A DNA stretch of 46,952 nucleotides from Planctomycetota bacterium. Its GTDB lineage: Bacteria; Planctomycetota; Phycisphaerae; WQYP01. The translations under genes were made by a program, and so were the position numbers. This document shows, in pieces, positions 23,095 to 32,876 of the stretch. Numbering within the stretch: position 1 is the first letter of the stretch; every line of letters begins with the position of its first letter. Below the pieces are notes generated by a model. That model made no database searches. It was not told the DNA's origin and worked only from the letters and a program-made list of their open reading frames with translations. The stretch covers positions 1-46,952 of the forward strand of contig JAKBMM010000017.1 of the NCBI GenBank assembly GCA_021831565.1, given 5' to 3'.

Positions 23095-26048
23095 CGCATA
23101 CGCCTGAGAAATCTTTGCTGCATGAGACCGGCTGGCGCCTGGTTTTTCACCCCGCCTTGCCGGCCTGGCTGCTGTATCCATCGGCGGCACTGGCAATCGT
23201 ATCATTGATATATATATATCGATCTCAGATTTTGATTGCTCCGCCCCGCATCGTCGCGACGCTGGGCGCTCTCCGGCTGATTCTTGTAGGATTGCTGGTG
23301 CTGTTGTTGTTTTCCCCCCAGTTGCACTGGACACGGGTGGAACACTCGCCGGGAACCCTTTGGCTGGTTCTGGATCACAGCAAATCCATGGCGTTTGACG
23401 ACCCCCAGGCGACATCCGTGGAACGGTTGCGCTGGGCCTGCGCGCTGGGCTATATCCCCCACAACGTCTGGTCGGATGCGCTGGATCGTGATCTCGCCGG
23501 ACTTCTGCTGCAGCGCGAGCGTCTGGAGCAATACCGGCTTATCAACCGGCAGGCGTCCTTGAACATCAGCGCCCGCGAACATGGCCTGGAACAAAGCAAC
23601 CTTGCCCGCCGGTTGGATAACTGGCGGCGCCGGCTTTCGCGGCGAATCGGTCTTATCGCATCGTACGGGGGAACCGCCGCGGTGCGAACGGAACTGACCA
23701 ACCTGGCGAAAATGACCCGTCATGCGGTACATGACCTCGAAGCAGGGGGAACATCCGCGGGCGGCTCCCAGCCGCCGCCTTTTGCGAGCATGCTCGCCGC
23801 TTTGGATTCGGCCATGCGGCAACTGGACGCACTGGCCAAAAGCCGCGACGAGGCGTTTCTTCGGCGCTATTCCACCCGGGCGCTGGCACGCATGGCGCTC
23901 AACCGTGTGGCTTCCATGAGCCGCGCCCAGCTCGCCGTGGCATTGCTGAGCAATCGGAAGATGAAGCGGCCGCACGAGTTGGGATGGATGATCCGGCACG
24001 AACCGGTGCGAATCGTGAGCTTTGCCGGGTCAAGTTTTCTGCGGGACGGGCCACCCGCCGGTTCCGTCAAGGCCGTGTTGACCGATGCGCTATCGCCGTC
24101 CGGAAACACCACCAATTTGGCCGCCGGCATGTCCGCGGTGGCCGACCATTTGCTTGCGCATGGCGCCGCCACCGTGGTGATGGTGTCGGATGGGCGTCAA
24201 AACATTGGTCCGGATCCATCCCCCATCGCCCGCTTGCTGGCCGAACGCGGCGTGCGCACCTTCACCATTTGCATCGGTTCGAGCCAGGCACCGCCGGGTG
24301 CGTCGATCAAGACCATTGTGGCTCCACACTGGATATTCAAACGTCAGCGAATGAAAGCTGTGGCGCTGATTCATCTTCGAGAATTGGAAAAAAAACCTGT
24401 GACGGTCGAGTTGCTTCGCGACCACACGGTGGTTCAGACGCATATCATCAGCACCCCGGCCGCCAATCGGCTCAAGAAGGTGTCCTTGAGCAATCGTCCG
24501 CCGGGACCGGGCGTCTACCGTTATGCCATCCGTATTTTGCCGATTGCGGGCGTCTTTCATCCCCAGGCCATGATCCGGCGGTTCCGCGTGACGGTGCGGC
24601 GCGACAAGTTGCAGGTTCTGCTCATCGACAATCAGCCCAGTTGGGAATACCAATACCTGGTTAATGATCTTTCCCGCAATCCCCGCGTTCATTTGCAAGC
24701 GGTCGTGCTCCACCCGGAATGGATTCGCGGTGTGACGCCGCCGCCGTTGATCCGGGCGTCGCCCAAGAACGCCGGTTACCAGGCGCAAAAACTTCCGAAT
24801 ACCAAAACCGGCTGGGCGGCGTTCAATATCATCATTCTCGGTGACGTGCCGCCGAAAGCTTTCACGCCGCTGGATCAGCAGGCTCTCGCTTCGAATGTGC
24901 GGAATAATGGCTCGGCTCTGGTTCTTGTCGCCGGCCCGCGGTATATGCCGCAGGCATGGGCGGGTACGCCGCTGGCCGCATTGATACCGGTAAAACTTCG
25001 CAGCGTCTGGCCGCCGGATATGCTCTTGCGCCAGGAGCAAAGAGGTTTCACGCCGGTGCTGGCGCCCGAAGGAATAGGCTCCGAGCTTTCGCAACTCGGT
25101 CTTGATCGCCGCGCCAACAGCCGGCTGTGGCGGGCGATGCCGCGGTGGTACTGGCACAGCGCCTATACCGACGCCCGCTCCGTGGCGCGGGTATTGTGGA
25201 CGATCTCCTCAACCAAATCCAATGGCGGCGAGCGGAATTCCCTCGACCGCGATCGGCGGCGGGCACTGCTGGCGACGATGACCATCGGCGCCGGCCGGTC
25301 TTTGTACCTGGCTGGCGATCAGACCTGGCGATTGCGTTACGTCAACGGACACAATATCCAAAATAACTTCTGGTCACAGGTGCTGCGCTGGGCTGCGGGC
25401 GTTCAACTGCCCGCCGGCGGCAAATACGTGCGTTTCGGAACCGCGCGGGCGGCCTATGCCTCCGGCCGAGCGGTGCGTGTACAGGCGCGAGTTCTCGGTA
25501 ATAATCTGCTTGCGGAATCCCGCCTGCGTTTCCAGGCCGTAGCCACGTCGATCGCCGCTGGTCAGGCTCCCGCAAGAGCCGCGACCTCCCCCCTTCGCTT
25601 CACCGCGCCGATGATCGCAGAAAAAGGCGCGCCCGGCTTCTACAATGGCTCATTGACGGGATTGCCTCCGGGAAAATACAAAGTCACACTCCAGGGCGGG
25701 GGGGTTGGCCGCCGGCTGCGTCACGATCCCACCGCGGTGGCCCGGTCGATAACGATTCGGGTACGAGCGCAGCCGAACCTGGAACTTGCCGATACGAGCA
25801 GCGATCCGCGCGCACTGGAACGGCTGGCCCTGGCCGGCGACGGTTTGATGGTCCCCGGACCATTCGCCGATCTGCTGGCGCGCCATCTACCCGCCCTGCA
25901 GCGGACTTTCCAAATTCCGGAACAAACAGGCTTTTTCATCAACCCGCGGAGCCGGCTGACGCTCGGTCTGCAACTTGCTTTCCTGACGTTGTTTGTAATT
26001 ATAATTACAATCGAATGGGTTATTCGTAAACGGGCGGGACTCGTATAG
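23091..26048 (+). CDS. Large membrane vWA / GATase-like protein
   Basis: A 985-residue membrane protein starting inside the stop of the preceding gene (ATGA). Two N-terminal transmembrane helices (about 25-45 and 55-75) are followed by a von Willebrand domain beginning LWLVLDHSKSM, with the DxSxS motif intact. A helical insertion follows, then the rest of the vWA fold (TVVMVSDGRQNIGPDP). A glutamine-amidotransferase-like region is visible at about 500-650 (KLQVLLIDNQPSWEYQYLV, then NIIILGDVPPKAF). The C-terminus has one more transmembrane helix (LAFLTLFVIIITIEWVI). Most of the protein should face the periplasm. It resembles the conserved vWA proteins that follow BatA-like genes in planctomycete clusters. 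Confidence 0.85.
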   Translation: MTHTPEKSLLHETGWRLVFHPALPAWLLYPSAALAIVSLIYIYRSQILIAPPRIVATLGALRLILVGLLVLLLFSPQLHWTRVEHSPGTLWLVLDHSKSMAFDDPQATSVERLRWACALGYIPHNVWSDALDRDLAGLLLQRERLEQYRLINRQASLNISAREHGLEQSNLARRLDNWRRRLSRRIGLIASYGGTAAVRTELTNLAKMTRHAVHDLEAGGTSAGGSQPPPFASMLAALDSAMRQLDALAKSRDEAFLRRYSTRALARMALNRVASMSRAQLAVALLSNRKMKRPHELGWMIRHEPVRIVSFAGSSFLRDGPPAGSVKAVLTDALSPSGNTTNLAAGMSAVADHLLAHGAATVVMVSDGRQNIGPDPSPIARLLAERGVRTFTICIGSSQAPPGASIKTIVAPHWIFKRQRMKAVALIHLRELEKKPVTVELLRDHTVVQTHIISTPAANRLKKVSLSNRPPGPGVYRYAIRILPIAGVFHPQAMIRRFRVTVRRDKLQVLLIDNQPSWEYQYLVNDLSRNPRVHLQAVVLHPEWIRGVTPPPLIRASPKNAGYQAQKLPNTKTGWAAFNIIILGDVPPKAFTPLDQQALASNVRNNGSALVLVAGPRYMPQAWAGTPLAALIPVKLRSVWPPDMLLRQEQRGFTPVLAPEGIGSELSQLGLDRRANSRLWRAMPRWYWHSAYTDARSVARVLWTISSTKSNGGERNSLDRDRRRALLATMTIGAGRSLYLAGDQTWRLRYVNGHNIQNNFWSQVLRWAAGVQLPAGGKYVRFGTARAAYASGRAVRVQARVLGNNLLAESRLRFQAVATSIAAGQAPARAATSPLRFTAPMIAEKGAPGFYNGSLTGLPPGKYKVTLQGGGVGRRLRHDPTAVARSITIRVRAQPNLELADTSSDPRALERLALAGDGLMVPGPFADLLARHLPALQRTFQIPEQTGFFINPRSRLTLGLQLAFLTLFVIIITIEWVIRKRAGLV

Positions 26049-26087
26049 AGCGAATGGCTCCCGCCGGCACGCTACAATGATATGTGA

Positions 26088-29000
26088 ATGGGTCTGCCAA
26101 ACAGCTCCATTCGGAATTTACCCGAGGCCTCGCCCATGGTCGCCGAAACAACTTCCGCCCGGCCATCCGTCCTGCCGGCAACCCTCGCCGGCTCACTGCA
26201 TCGGATAGCCCGCCGACAACGCCGATTGCTGCTTATTTCGGCGTTGCTGCGGATGACGCTGGTGACGTTGATTGTGGGTCTGATTTGTGTATTCCTGCTT
26301 GGCGGATTTGCCTCGTTGCCCGCGGCCGTGCGCTGGCTGGCGGCTCTGGGAGCCTGGGGATCGATCCTTGGTTCGTGCCTGTGGCTACTCTCACCGGTGT
26401 GCCAGCCGATGGCGCTGCGCCATGCCGCCGGTCTGATTGAGCATAACCAGCCGACGCACGAGGAGCGCATTCTGTGCGCCGTGGAATTCAGCGAAAGCCC
26501 CGATTTGGACCTGCTGGCCTCGCGGCAAATGGTGGATCACGTCATCGCCCAGGCGGAACAGGACGCCCGCCGGATTGAACCCCCGCAGGTACTCTCCGCC
26601 GGCGCGGTGAAACGCTGGAGCTTGTATTGTCTGCCCGCCCTGCTGGCCTGGTGCGTTCTGTGGTCTCTGATGCCGCAGACCGTGGCGGCCGGTCTGGCGC
26701 GGACGTTTGAGCCATGGAAAAATTCCATTTTGACCGCCCCAGCGCATCTGCAAGTATCTCCCGGAAACGCCGCCGTCGCCGCCGGGGATGCGCTGAGCGT
26801 TTACGTCAAGGATCACGCCGCCCAATCGGTTACAACCCGCGCGCGATCCGCCATGAATCTCGACGTTCGGAGCGATTCCGGCGCGGGGCAACGAATAGCC
26901 ATGACTCCGATTGGCCCGGATTCTTTCCGTTATACGTTTGATCGCGTCCGGGCAAATTTTCGATACCGTGCGGCGGGGCGCGGAGGTTATTCGGCGTGGT
27001 ATGCGGTGCGGGTGATCGCCCGTCCCGCCCTGACCAATCTGGAACTTCGTTATATTTATCCCGCTTACAGCCACCTGCCTGTGCGAAAAGTTACCGGCCT
27101 CAACGGCCGAATTCGCGCCTTGGCGGGAAGCCGGGTACGAGTGCGCATCCATACGACGCAACCACTGCTTCTCCACGCGCCGCCACCACCGGCGGCCAAA
27201 CAAAAAAGTTCTCTGGAGATCGCGGCGTCCGGCGGTGCGCAAGGCGAAGTTCTGCCGCTAGGGCACGTGACCGGGCTGGTTTACCAGGCTACGCTCCATG
27301 TGAGTCGTGACACCACCTACCGCATTCACCTGCTCAACCGCCGGGGCGTGGCCAACCGCGACGATCATTCCTGGCCGATTGTCGCTCTGCCGGACCCGCC
27401 ACCGGTCATTCACATCACCAGCCCCGGCAAGATCAGACGAGTTCGTTCGAATGATGTTGTACCGGTTGATTTCAAGGCGTCTGATGATTTTGGCCTCACG
27501 TCCATCAAGGCGATAGTTTCGGTGGGCTATCCCCGGGGAGCCGGGATGAGTTACCGCATCGCGATGCCACAAGGCCCAAACCCCACCGAGTTCCATGGGC
27601 AGTGGAATCTTTCCGTGGCGAAACAACTTTCGGCGGCGGGGCGGAGAGGCGCCGCACGGATTTATTACCGCCTCCAGGTCACCGACAACCGTACGCCACG
27701 ACACCAGAAGAGCCGGACTTCGTTCCACGAACTGATCGTAGATCGGAACCTGCCTGGGAGCTATCGGCAACGGCGGGATTCGCGTGTGTATCATGCCGTG
27801 CGACGGGCACTCGAAGAATCAATCCGGCATGTCAATCGGGCCGGCGGCGCGGTGCGGAGCCTGCAACGCATACTACGCGGCAAAAAACGCCAAAAGCTCA
27901 ATCAATCGCAAAAACGCCAGGCCGACATGGTGCAAAAAAAAATCGCCCGGGCGGCCGCCAAACTCACGACGACGGCCGATCATTACAAGCATGGCCCCTA
28001 CGCGGATCTGGCCGCGGCGGCCCGGCAGGTGGCGCGCGGAACCATACGCCAGGCCGCCAACCAGGTAGCGCGCGCCGTGTTTGAGAATTCCCAGCGCGCC
28101 CCATCGCGAATACCCGAGTTAGACAAAGCCGAGACTGATCTTACCCAAGCCCAACAAAAGCTTGCGAACCTGGTTCAACAACTTCATCACCATGCCCGTC
28201 AGCGACAGATTCTCGATGCCTTGCGGAATCTGGCTGGACAACAACGACGGTTATCGCGGCAATTAGCCGTGAATCCGCATGCGCCACAAGCGATCAACCA
28301 GCAGAAAAAAATCCAACAGCAGTTGGAGAAGCTGATCGGCCGACACAAAACACTTCAAACGCCGGCGGCGGCGCGCGTCGCCGGCCTGCTGAGCAAACTT
28401 CGACAATCCGTGGACAAAATTATCACGACACAATCGGCGGCCAGTCATACGATCCAACGGCAGATGCGGCGCCAGACGGCCAGGAAACAATTGACGCAGT
28501 TGGCCCACCGGCAACAGCGGCTCAATCAGGAAATTAACCATTTTGAAATGGATCGCCGGTCCCTTCTCCAGGCGACGGGAACCACTCCCCCCACTCCGCC
28601 GGCGCTGCAGGCGGCCGTCGCCAATCTGCAGGCCCGCCGGTACGCCGCCGCACTTGCCAACCAGCGGTGGATAGCATCGACGCTGCACAAGCTCGGCAGA
28701 AGACTTGCGCAACTCGCCCATCCGCCTTCTCCGGCCATGCAAAAAGCCCACCAGATCGCATTGAATAACCAAAAACAGGCGCAACGGATCAGTGAACGAA
28801 CCACGGCTCTACCGCAACAGCCCGCGGGAGAGACTCAGCAGCGGATGCTGACACAGGCTATTGCCGGCGCGCAGGCGATGCGCACGTTGGCGCAGCGGAT
28901 GCTCAATGAAGCCACCTCGCCAACAGTTCATTCCGAACTGCAACGCGCCATGGAGCAGTGCGATCGAGCCATCAACGCCGCCAACGACCGCAATTGGCGG

Positions 29001-30047
29001 CAAACCATCCGATCTCTGGCCGCCGCCGGCGGCAACATGCAGAACGCGGCGCAACAGCAGGTTCAAGCCACCGCACTTTCTTCCGTGCCCGGTCAAGCCG
29101 CCGCAGCCGGTGAAAAGTCGCTGCAATTGGAACACCAGCAGCGCCAGTTGTCCGCCAAAACCGCCGCCATGGCGCGTTTGGCGGCTCCTGCGCCGCAAGC
29201 CGGCAAGGAAAATGCGACACAACAATTCAGCAGGCTAAGTCGCAAGATTGCCGCGGCCTCCCAAATCGCCAAGAAAATTCAACAGCAGGCGGCGCAAGGA
29301 TCGCCTGATCTGGCGGTACGAGTGGCTCAATCCCGCCGGCAAATGCTCCAGGCCAGAATCGCCCAGGAGGATGCCGGTAAGGCCCTGGCGGCGAATCAGC
29401 ACGCTCTGGCGCGCCAGCGTCAGCAAGCCGCCCTTGCGCACATGCACCTGGCATTGCAAGCGTTAAACGGTCTGATCCACTCACCGGAAATACGTAATCT
29501 TGCGCGCTATCGCCGGAGCATTGTCCATGGGGTTCGACCCGGGGCGACTCCTCCGTCCCAGGCGGGCGCGCAACCGCAGCGAAATGGTCCAGTCTCTTAC
29601 GATCCACTCATGACCGCGGCACGGCAAATATACCATGCCATGGAGGCGCAGAATCAGACGTTATCCGGAAATTCCACCGCGGCCCGACAGGCGGCGCAGG
29701 CGCTGCACCGGGCTTTCTCCGCCATGTCGCAGGCCGGCGGTACGGGTATGTCAAATAAGGCCGGTCCGCCGGGTTCGCACCCATTGTTGGCGGCGGGCGC
29801 CCACGGTAATTTACCCGGCCAACCGGGTGGATTAACCGCCCGACCGAGCGGGAATATCCGGGGAAATACCAACGGAACGCCGCCCAAGGCTCTCCAGGAG
29901 ATGGGAATCCTTCCGGCGCAGTGGCGAAACCTGGGACCTTTGGTTCAAAAGCAACTGCTGGCGACCGCCCGCCAGGAGATTCCTCCAGGTTACCGGCGCA
30001 TGGTGCGGGATTATTATTTGCGCATCGCCCGGCTGCCGCCGCAATAA
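26088..30047 (+). CDS. Giant membrane-anchored coiled-coil protein (DUF4175-like)
   Basis: A 1319-residue protein. Hydrophobic helices near residues 45-75, 80-100 and 180-205 anchor it. The next region, with ITSPGKIRRVRSNDVVPV and then ASDDFGLTSIKAIV, resembles the Ig-like portion of DUF4175 proteins. From about 560 to 1180 the sequence is glutamine-, alanine- and arginine-rich with heptad-like spacing, indicating a very long periplasmic coiled coil. The end is glycine- and proline-rich, followed by a conserved-looking LVQKQLLATARQEIPPGYRR. There is no Shine-Dalgarno; TACAAT sits nine bases before ATG 26088, suggesting a leaderless internal promoter. ATG 26136 is an in-frame alternative. It probably works with the MoxR/vWA proteins upstream. 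Confidence 0.82.
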   Translation: MGLPNSSIRNLPEASPMVAETTSARPSVLPATLAGSLHRIARRQRRLLLISALLRMTLVTLIVGLICVFLLGGFASLPAAVRWLAALGAWGSILGSCLWLLSPVCQPMALRHAAGLIEHNQPTHEERILCAVEFSESPDLDLLASRQMVDHVIAQAEQDARRIEPPQVLSAGAVKRWSLYCLPALLAWCVLWSLMPQTVAAGLARTFEPWKNSILTAPAHLQVSPGNAAVAAGDALSVYVKDHAAQSVTTRARSAMNLDVRSDSGAGQRIAMTPIGPDSFRYTFDRVRANFRYRAAGRGGYSAWYAVRVIARPALTNLELRYIYPAYSHLPVRKVTGLNGRIRALAGSRVRVRIHTTQPLLLHAPPPPAAKQKSSLEIAASGGAQGEVLPLGHVTGLVYQATLHVSRDTTYRIHLLNRRGVANRDDHSWPIVALPDPPPVIHITSPGKIRRVRSNDVVPVDFKASDDFGLTSIKAIVSVGYPRGAGMSYRIAMPQGPNPTEFHGQWNLSVAKQLSAAGRRGAARIYYRLQVTDNRTPRHQKSRTSFHELIVDRNLPGSYRQRRDSRVYHAVRRALEESIRHVNRAGGAVRSLQRILRGKKRQKLNQSQKRQADMVQKKIARAAAKLTTTADHYKHGPYADLAAAARQVARGTIRQAANQVARAVFENSQRAPSRIPELDKAETDLTQAQQKLANLVQQLHHHARQRQILDALRNLAGQQRRLSRQLAVNPHAPQAINQQKKIQQQLEKLIGRHKTLQTPAAARVAGLLSKLRQSVDKIITTQSAASHTIQRQMRRQTARKQLTQLAHRQQRLNQEINHFEMDRRSLLQATGTTPPTPPALQAAVANLQARRYAAALANQRWIASTLHKLGRRLAQLAHPPSPAMQKAHQIALNNQKQAQRISERTTALPQQPAGETQQRMLTQAIAGAQAMRTLAQRMLNEATSPTVHSELQRAMEQCDRAINAANDRNWRQTIRSLAAAGGNMQNAAQQQVQATALSSVPGQAAAAGEKSLQLEHQQRQLSAKTAAMARLAAPAPQAGKENATQQFSRLSRKIAAASQIAKKIQQQAAQGSPDLAVRVAQSRRQMLQARIAQEDAGKALAANQHALARQRQQAALAHMHLALQALNGLIHSPEIRNLARYRRSIVHGVRPGATPPSQAGAQPQRNGPVSYDPLMTAARQIYHAMEAQNQTLSGNSTAARQAAQALHRAFSAMSQAGGTGMSNKAGPPGSHPLLAAGAHGNLPGQPGGLTARPSGNIRGNTNGTPPKALQEMGILPAQWRNLGPLVQKQLLATARQEIPPGYRRMVRDYYLRIARLPPQ

Positions 30048-30090
30048 TGATCAAACACCTTGCAGCCACAGGAACCGAGGGTTGATTTCA

Positions 30091-31173
30091 ATGGCCAAAA
30101 AAATTATTCCCACTCATTCGCCCCGTCATGTTAAAAAAAACATAAGACATGGCGCTCTGCGGCGCATGGCCTGGGCGATCCCACTTATATCCTCTCTTTT
30201 CCTTGCGCCGCCTTGCGGCGCGAATTCACCCATTCCGGCGAATGTTCGCAGTGCGATTGCACGGGGACTTCACTGGCTTGCCCGCCAACAACAGCCCAAC
30301 GGCGGTTTTCCCTGTCAAGCCCATGATCGCCCCGCCGTTACCTCGTTGGCTGTGCTGGCTTTCCTGGCGCGCGGTTATACGCCGGTACACGGACCGCACC
30401 ATCGGTTGATCGACCGGGCCATCGATTGGGTCTTGACCCAACAGCAGCCGGATGGTTATTTCGCGGGTCCCGGTGGAACCATGTACGATCAAGGTATTTC
30501 CACGGTGATGCTTTCGGAAGTATACGGAATGCTCGGCCGGGTGCGGCGCCGGCGCGTAGGTCACGCTCTGGCGAAAGCCGTTCAATTGATTCTCGCAGCG
30601 CAAAAAAAGTCCCAGGGTATATTTGCCGGAGGCTGGCGTTATCAACCGTGGTCGACCGATGCTGATATTTCCTGCTCCGGCTGGCAACTCATGGCGCTGC
30701 GGGGCGCCGCCGATTGCGGCGCAGATGTTCCGCTCCCGGCCATCAAGGATGGCATTGCCTTTCTGTTGCAGACGGCCTGCCCCAACGGCGGATTTGCTTA
30801 TCAGCCGGGCGGCCCACCCGGCCGCGCGCGAACCGGAACCGGAATTACCACTCTGGAACTTCTGGGCAAACGTAATCTACCGCAGGCGATCAACGGCGGC
30901 GATTACTTGATGGCGCACCCGCTGCAGCGCAACGAAATTTTTTATTACACGGCCGTTTACTATTGCAGCCAGGCGGCCAACCAGCTCGGGGGCAAATATT
31001 GGCGGCAAATTTATCCGCCCATTCGCAAGCAACTGGTGCGCCTCCAACATGGCCGGGGCTATTGGCAACCCCATGACGCCATTGAGATGCAGGGTGGCCG
31101 TGTTTACGCCACCTCCATGGCCTTACTCGCTCTTTGCGTGCCCTTTCATTACCTGCCACTGTACCAGCGGTAA
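30091..31173 (+). CDS. Secreted squalene cyclase / prenyltransferase-repeat protein
   Basis: A 360-residue exported protein. A signal peptide (MAWAIPLISSLFLAPPCGA) precedes several alpha/alpha-toroid repeats with the QxxxGxF pattern: HWLARQQQPNGGFPC, DWVLTQQQPDGYFAG, the IFAGGWRYQPWSTDAD region and FLLQTACPNGGFAYQ. This is the fold of squalene-hopene cyclases and terpene synthases, but the size is half theirs and the catalytic DxDD motif is not seen, so it is likely non-enzymatic or of unknown activity. ATG 30091 follows GAGGG; TTG 30082 is an alternative. It closes the MoxR cluster; such repeat proteins commonly accompany these clusters in planctomycetes. Confidence 0.85.
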   Translation: MAKKIIPTHSPRHVKKNIRHGALRRMAWAIPLISSLFLAPPCGANSPIPANVRSAIARGLHWLARQQQPNGGFPCQAHDRPAVTSLAVLAFLARGYTPVHGPHHRLIDRAIDWVLTQQQPDGYFAGPGGTMYDQGISTVMLSEVYGMLGRVRRRRVGHALAKAVQLILAAQKKSQGIFAGGWRYQPWSTDADISCSGWQLMALRGAADCGADVPLPAIKDGIAFLLQTACPNGGFAYQPGGPPGRARTGTGITTLELLGKRNLPQAINGGDYLMAHPLQRNEIFYYTAVYYCSQAANQLGGKYWRQIYPPIRKQLVRLQHGRGYWQPHDAIEMQGGRVYATSMALLALCVPFHYLPLYQR

Positions 31174-31244
31174 ACGCGGTTGCCGGAAACATTACTTGGA
31201 AAGGTGAATGCCGTAGAGCCGATTGGTGCGCCGGGCGGGCGTCG

Positions 31245-32876
31245 TCAATGGCAAAAATGGCGTTCTCCGGTAAATACCAGAGCCACGTCGCAGCGATCGC
31301 ACAACTCGATGGTTTCCCGATCTCTCTTGGAACCGCCGGGCTGGATGATGGCGCGCACGCCCGCCTGGATAAGAATCTCCGGTCCGTCGGGAAACGGAAA
31401 GAAGGCATCGGAAGCGGCTACCGCCCGCGCAAGTTTCGCGGCATGGTCGTTTCGGCGGGCCAATTCCACAGCCAGACGGCAACTCGTGACGCGACTGGTC
31501 TGTCCGGCGCCAGCGGAGAGCAATTGTCCATCCGCCGCCAGTACGATGGCGTTGCTCTTGACATGTTTGCAAACCAGCCAGGCGAACTGGAGATCGGCGA
31601 ATTCCGGCGGGGTCGGCGGCCGGCGCGACACCACGCGGCAGCGCTCCGGAGAAAACCCGGCATAGTCCGGTTGCTGTACCAGCACGCCGCCGACAATGCT
31701 GCGCAGGGAAAGAGCGGCGGATCGTGGCGGCGGCGGAATGGTTCCCACCGCCAGCAAACGGCAGTCCACCCACCGCCGCCGCAACATGTCAAGGGCGGAT
31801 GGTTCAAAATCCGGCGCCAGCAGAACTTCCAGAAAACGTTTGTCAGCGACAATGCGGCCGGCCGTCGCGGCGTCCACCCGCCGATTCAGGGCAAGTATAC
31901 CACCGAAGGCCGCCACCGAATCGCCGGCATAGGCCTGATCGAAGGCATCGGCTGGATTGGCGGATATGGCGCAACCACAGGGATTGGCGTGCTTGATAAG
32001 AGCGGCCGCCGGCGTGTCAAACTCGCCGACCAGCGCCAGGGCAGCATCCGCATCGAGCAGATTCATCCAGGAGAGTTCTTTGCCGTGCAGTTGTACGGCG
32101 GCGGCCAGCCCTTGCGCCGGCTCGGAATCCGCGTAGAAAGCGCCGGGTTGATGCGGATTTTCTCCATAGCGAAGTTTCTGTACGCGGCGCAGGACGGGCA
32201 TCAGGACCGGTGTCAGACCAGCCGCATCAATATTCCGCTCGGGCAGATCGGAACCGGCATAGTATTGTTCCGCCAAATAACGATGAATCGCGGCATCATA
32301 GCGAGCGGTGCGGGAATAAGCCCATATAGCCATATCGAAACGGAAGCGATAATCGGTGGCGCCGCCGTGCCGGCGAAGTTGCTTGCGGAGTTTTTCATAC
32401 TGCAGCGGATCGGTCAATACCACCACGCTACGGTGATTCTTGGCCGCCGAACGGACCATCGCCGGTCCACCAATATCGATGTTCTCCAGGGCGTGGTCGA
32501 ATCCCGCCGCTTCTCCGGCGGCGGTGATCGCCTGTTCGAATGGATAAAAATTAACCACAACCAGATCGATGGGCTGGATGTGATGCGTCCGCATCGTATC
32601 TATATGAGACGGCTCGTCGCGCCGGGCCAAAAGTCCCCCATGCACCGCGGGGTGCAGGGTTTTCACCCGCCCGTCGAACATTTCCGGAAAACCGGTTAAT
32701 TCCGAAACGTCGCGGACCTTCAGGCCGGCGGCCTGGAGGGTTTTAGCCGTTCCACCGGTGGAAATCAGTTCAATGGAGAAATCTCCGGCCAGGGTTCCGG
32801 CGAACTCCACCAGACCGGTTTTATCGGAAACGGAAATCAACGCTCGCCGAATCTCAACGAGATCAATGTCTTTCAT
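31245..32876 (-). CDS. purH: Bifunctional AICAR transformylase / IMP cyclohydrolase
   Basis: A 543-residue enzyme for the last two steps of purine synthesis to IMP. The N-terminal cyclohydrolase domain begins ALISVSDKTGLVEFA and holds ELISTGGTAKTL and GRVKTLHPAVHGGLLARRD. The transformylase domain has the catalytic KHANPCGCAI (Lys-His pair) and VAAFGGILALNR. The typical C-terminal IQPGGSKRD stretch leads to a RHFCH terminus, where most PurH proteins end RHFRH. The start ATG overlaps the stop of the upstream beta-propeller gene (ATGA), so the two are translationally coupled, which is an unusual partner for purH. Confidence 0.95.
   Translation of the reverse strand: MKDIDLVEIRRALISVSDKTGLVEFAGTLAGDFSIELISTGGTAKTLQAAGLKVRDVSELTGFPEMFDGRVKTLHPAVHGGLLARRDEPSHIDTMRTHHIQPIDLVVVNFYPFEQAITAAGEAAGFDHALENIDIGGPAMVRSAAKNHRSVVVLTDPLQYEKLRKQLRRHGGATDYRFRFDMAIWAYSRTARYDAAIHRYLAEQYYAGSDLPERNIDAAGLTPVLMPVLRRVQKLRYGENPHQPGAFYADSEPAQGLAAAVQLHGKELSWMNLLDADAALALVGEFDTPAAALIKHANPCGCAISANPADAFDQAYAGDSVAAFGGILALNRRVDAATAGRIVADKRFLEVLLAPDFEPSALDMLRRRWVDCRLLAVGTIPPPPRSAALSLRSIVGGVLVQQPDYAGFSPERCRVVSRRPPTPPEFADLQFAWLVCKHVKSNAIVLAADGQLLSAGAGQTSRVTSCRLAVELARRNDHAAKLARAVAASDAFFPFPDGPEILIQAGVRAIIQPGGSKRDRETIELCDRCDVALVFTGERHFCH

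Noticed and set aside
31134-32699. A 521-codon open frame on the plus strand opposite purH
   Set aside because: It is fully antisense to a clearly recognised purH gene, has no family motifs, and long antisense frames are common in GC-rich DNA.
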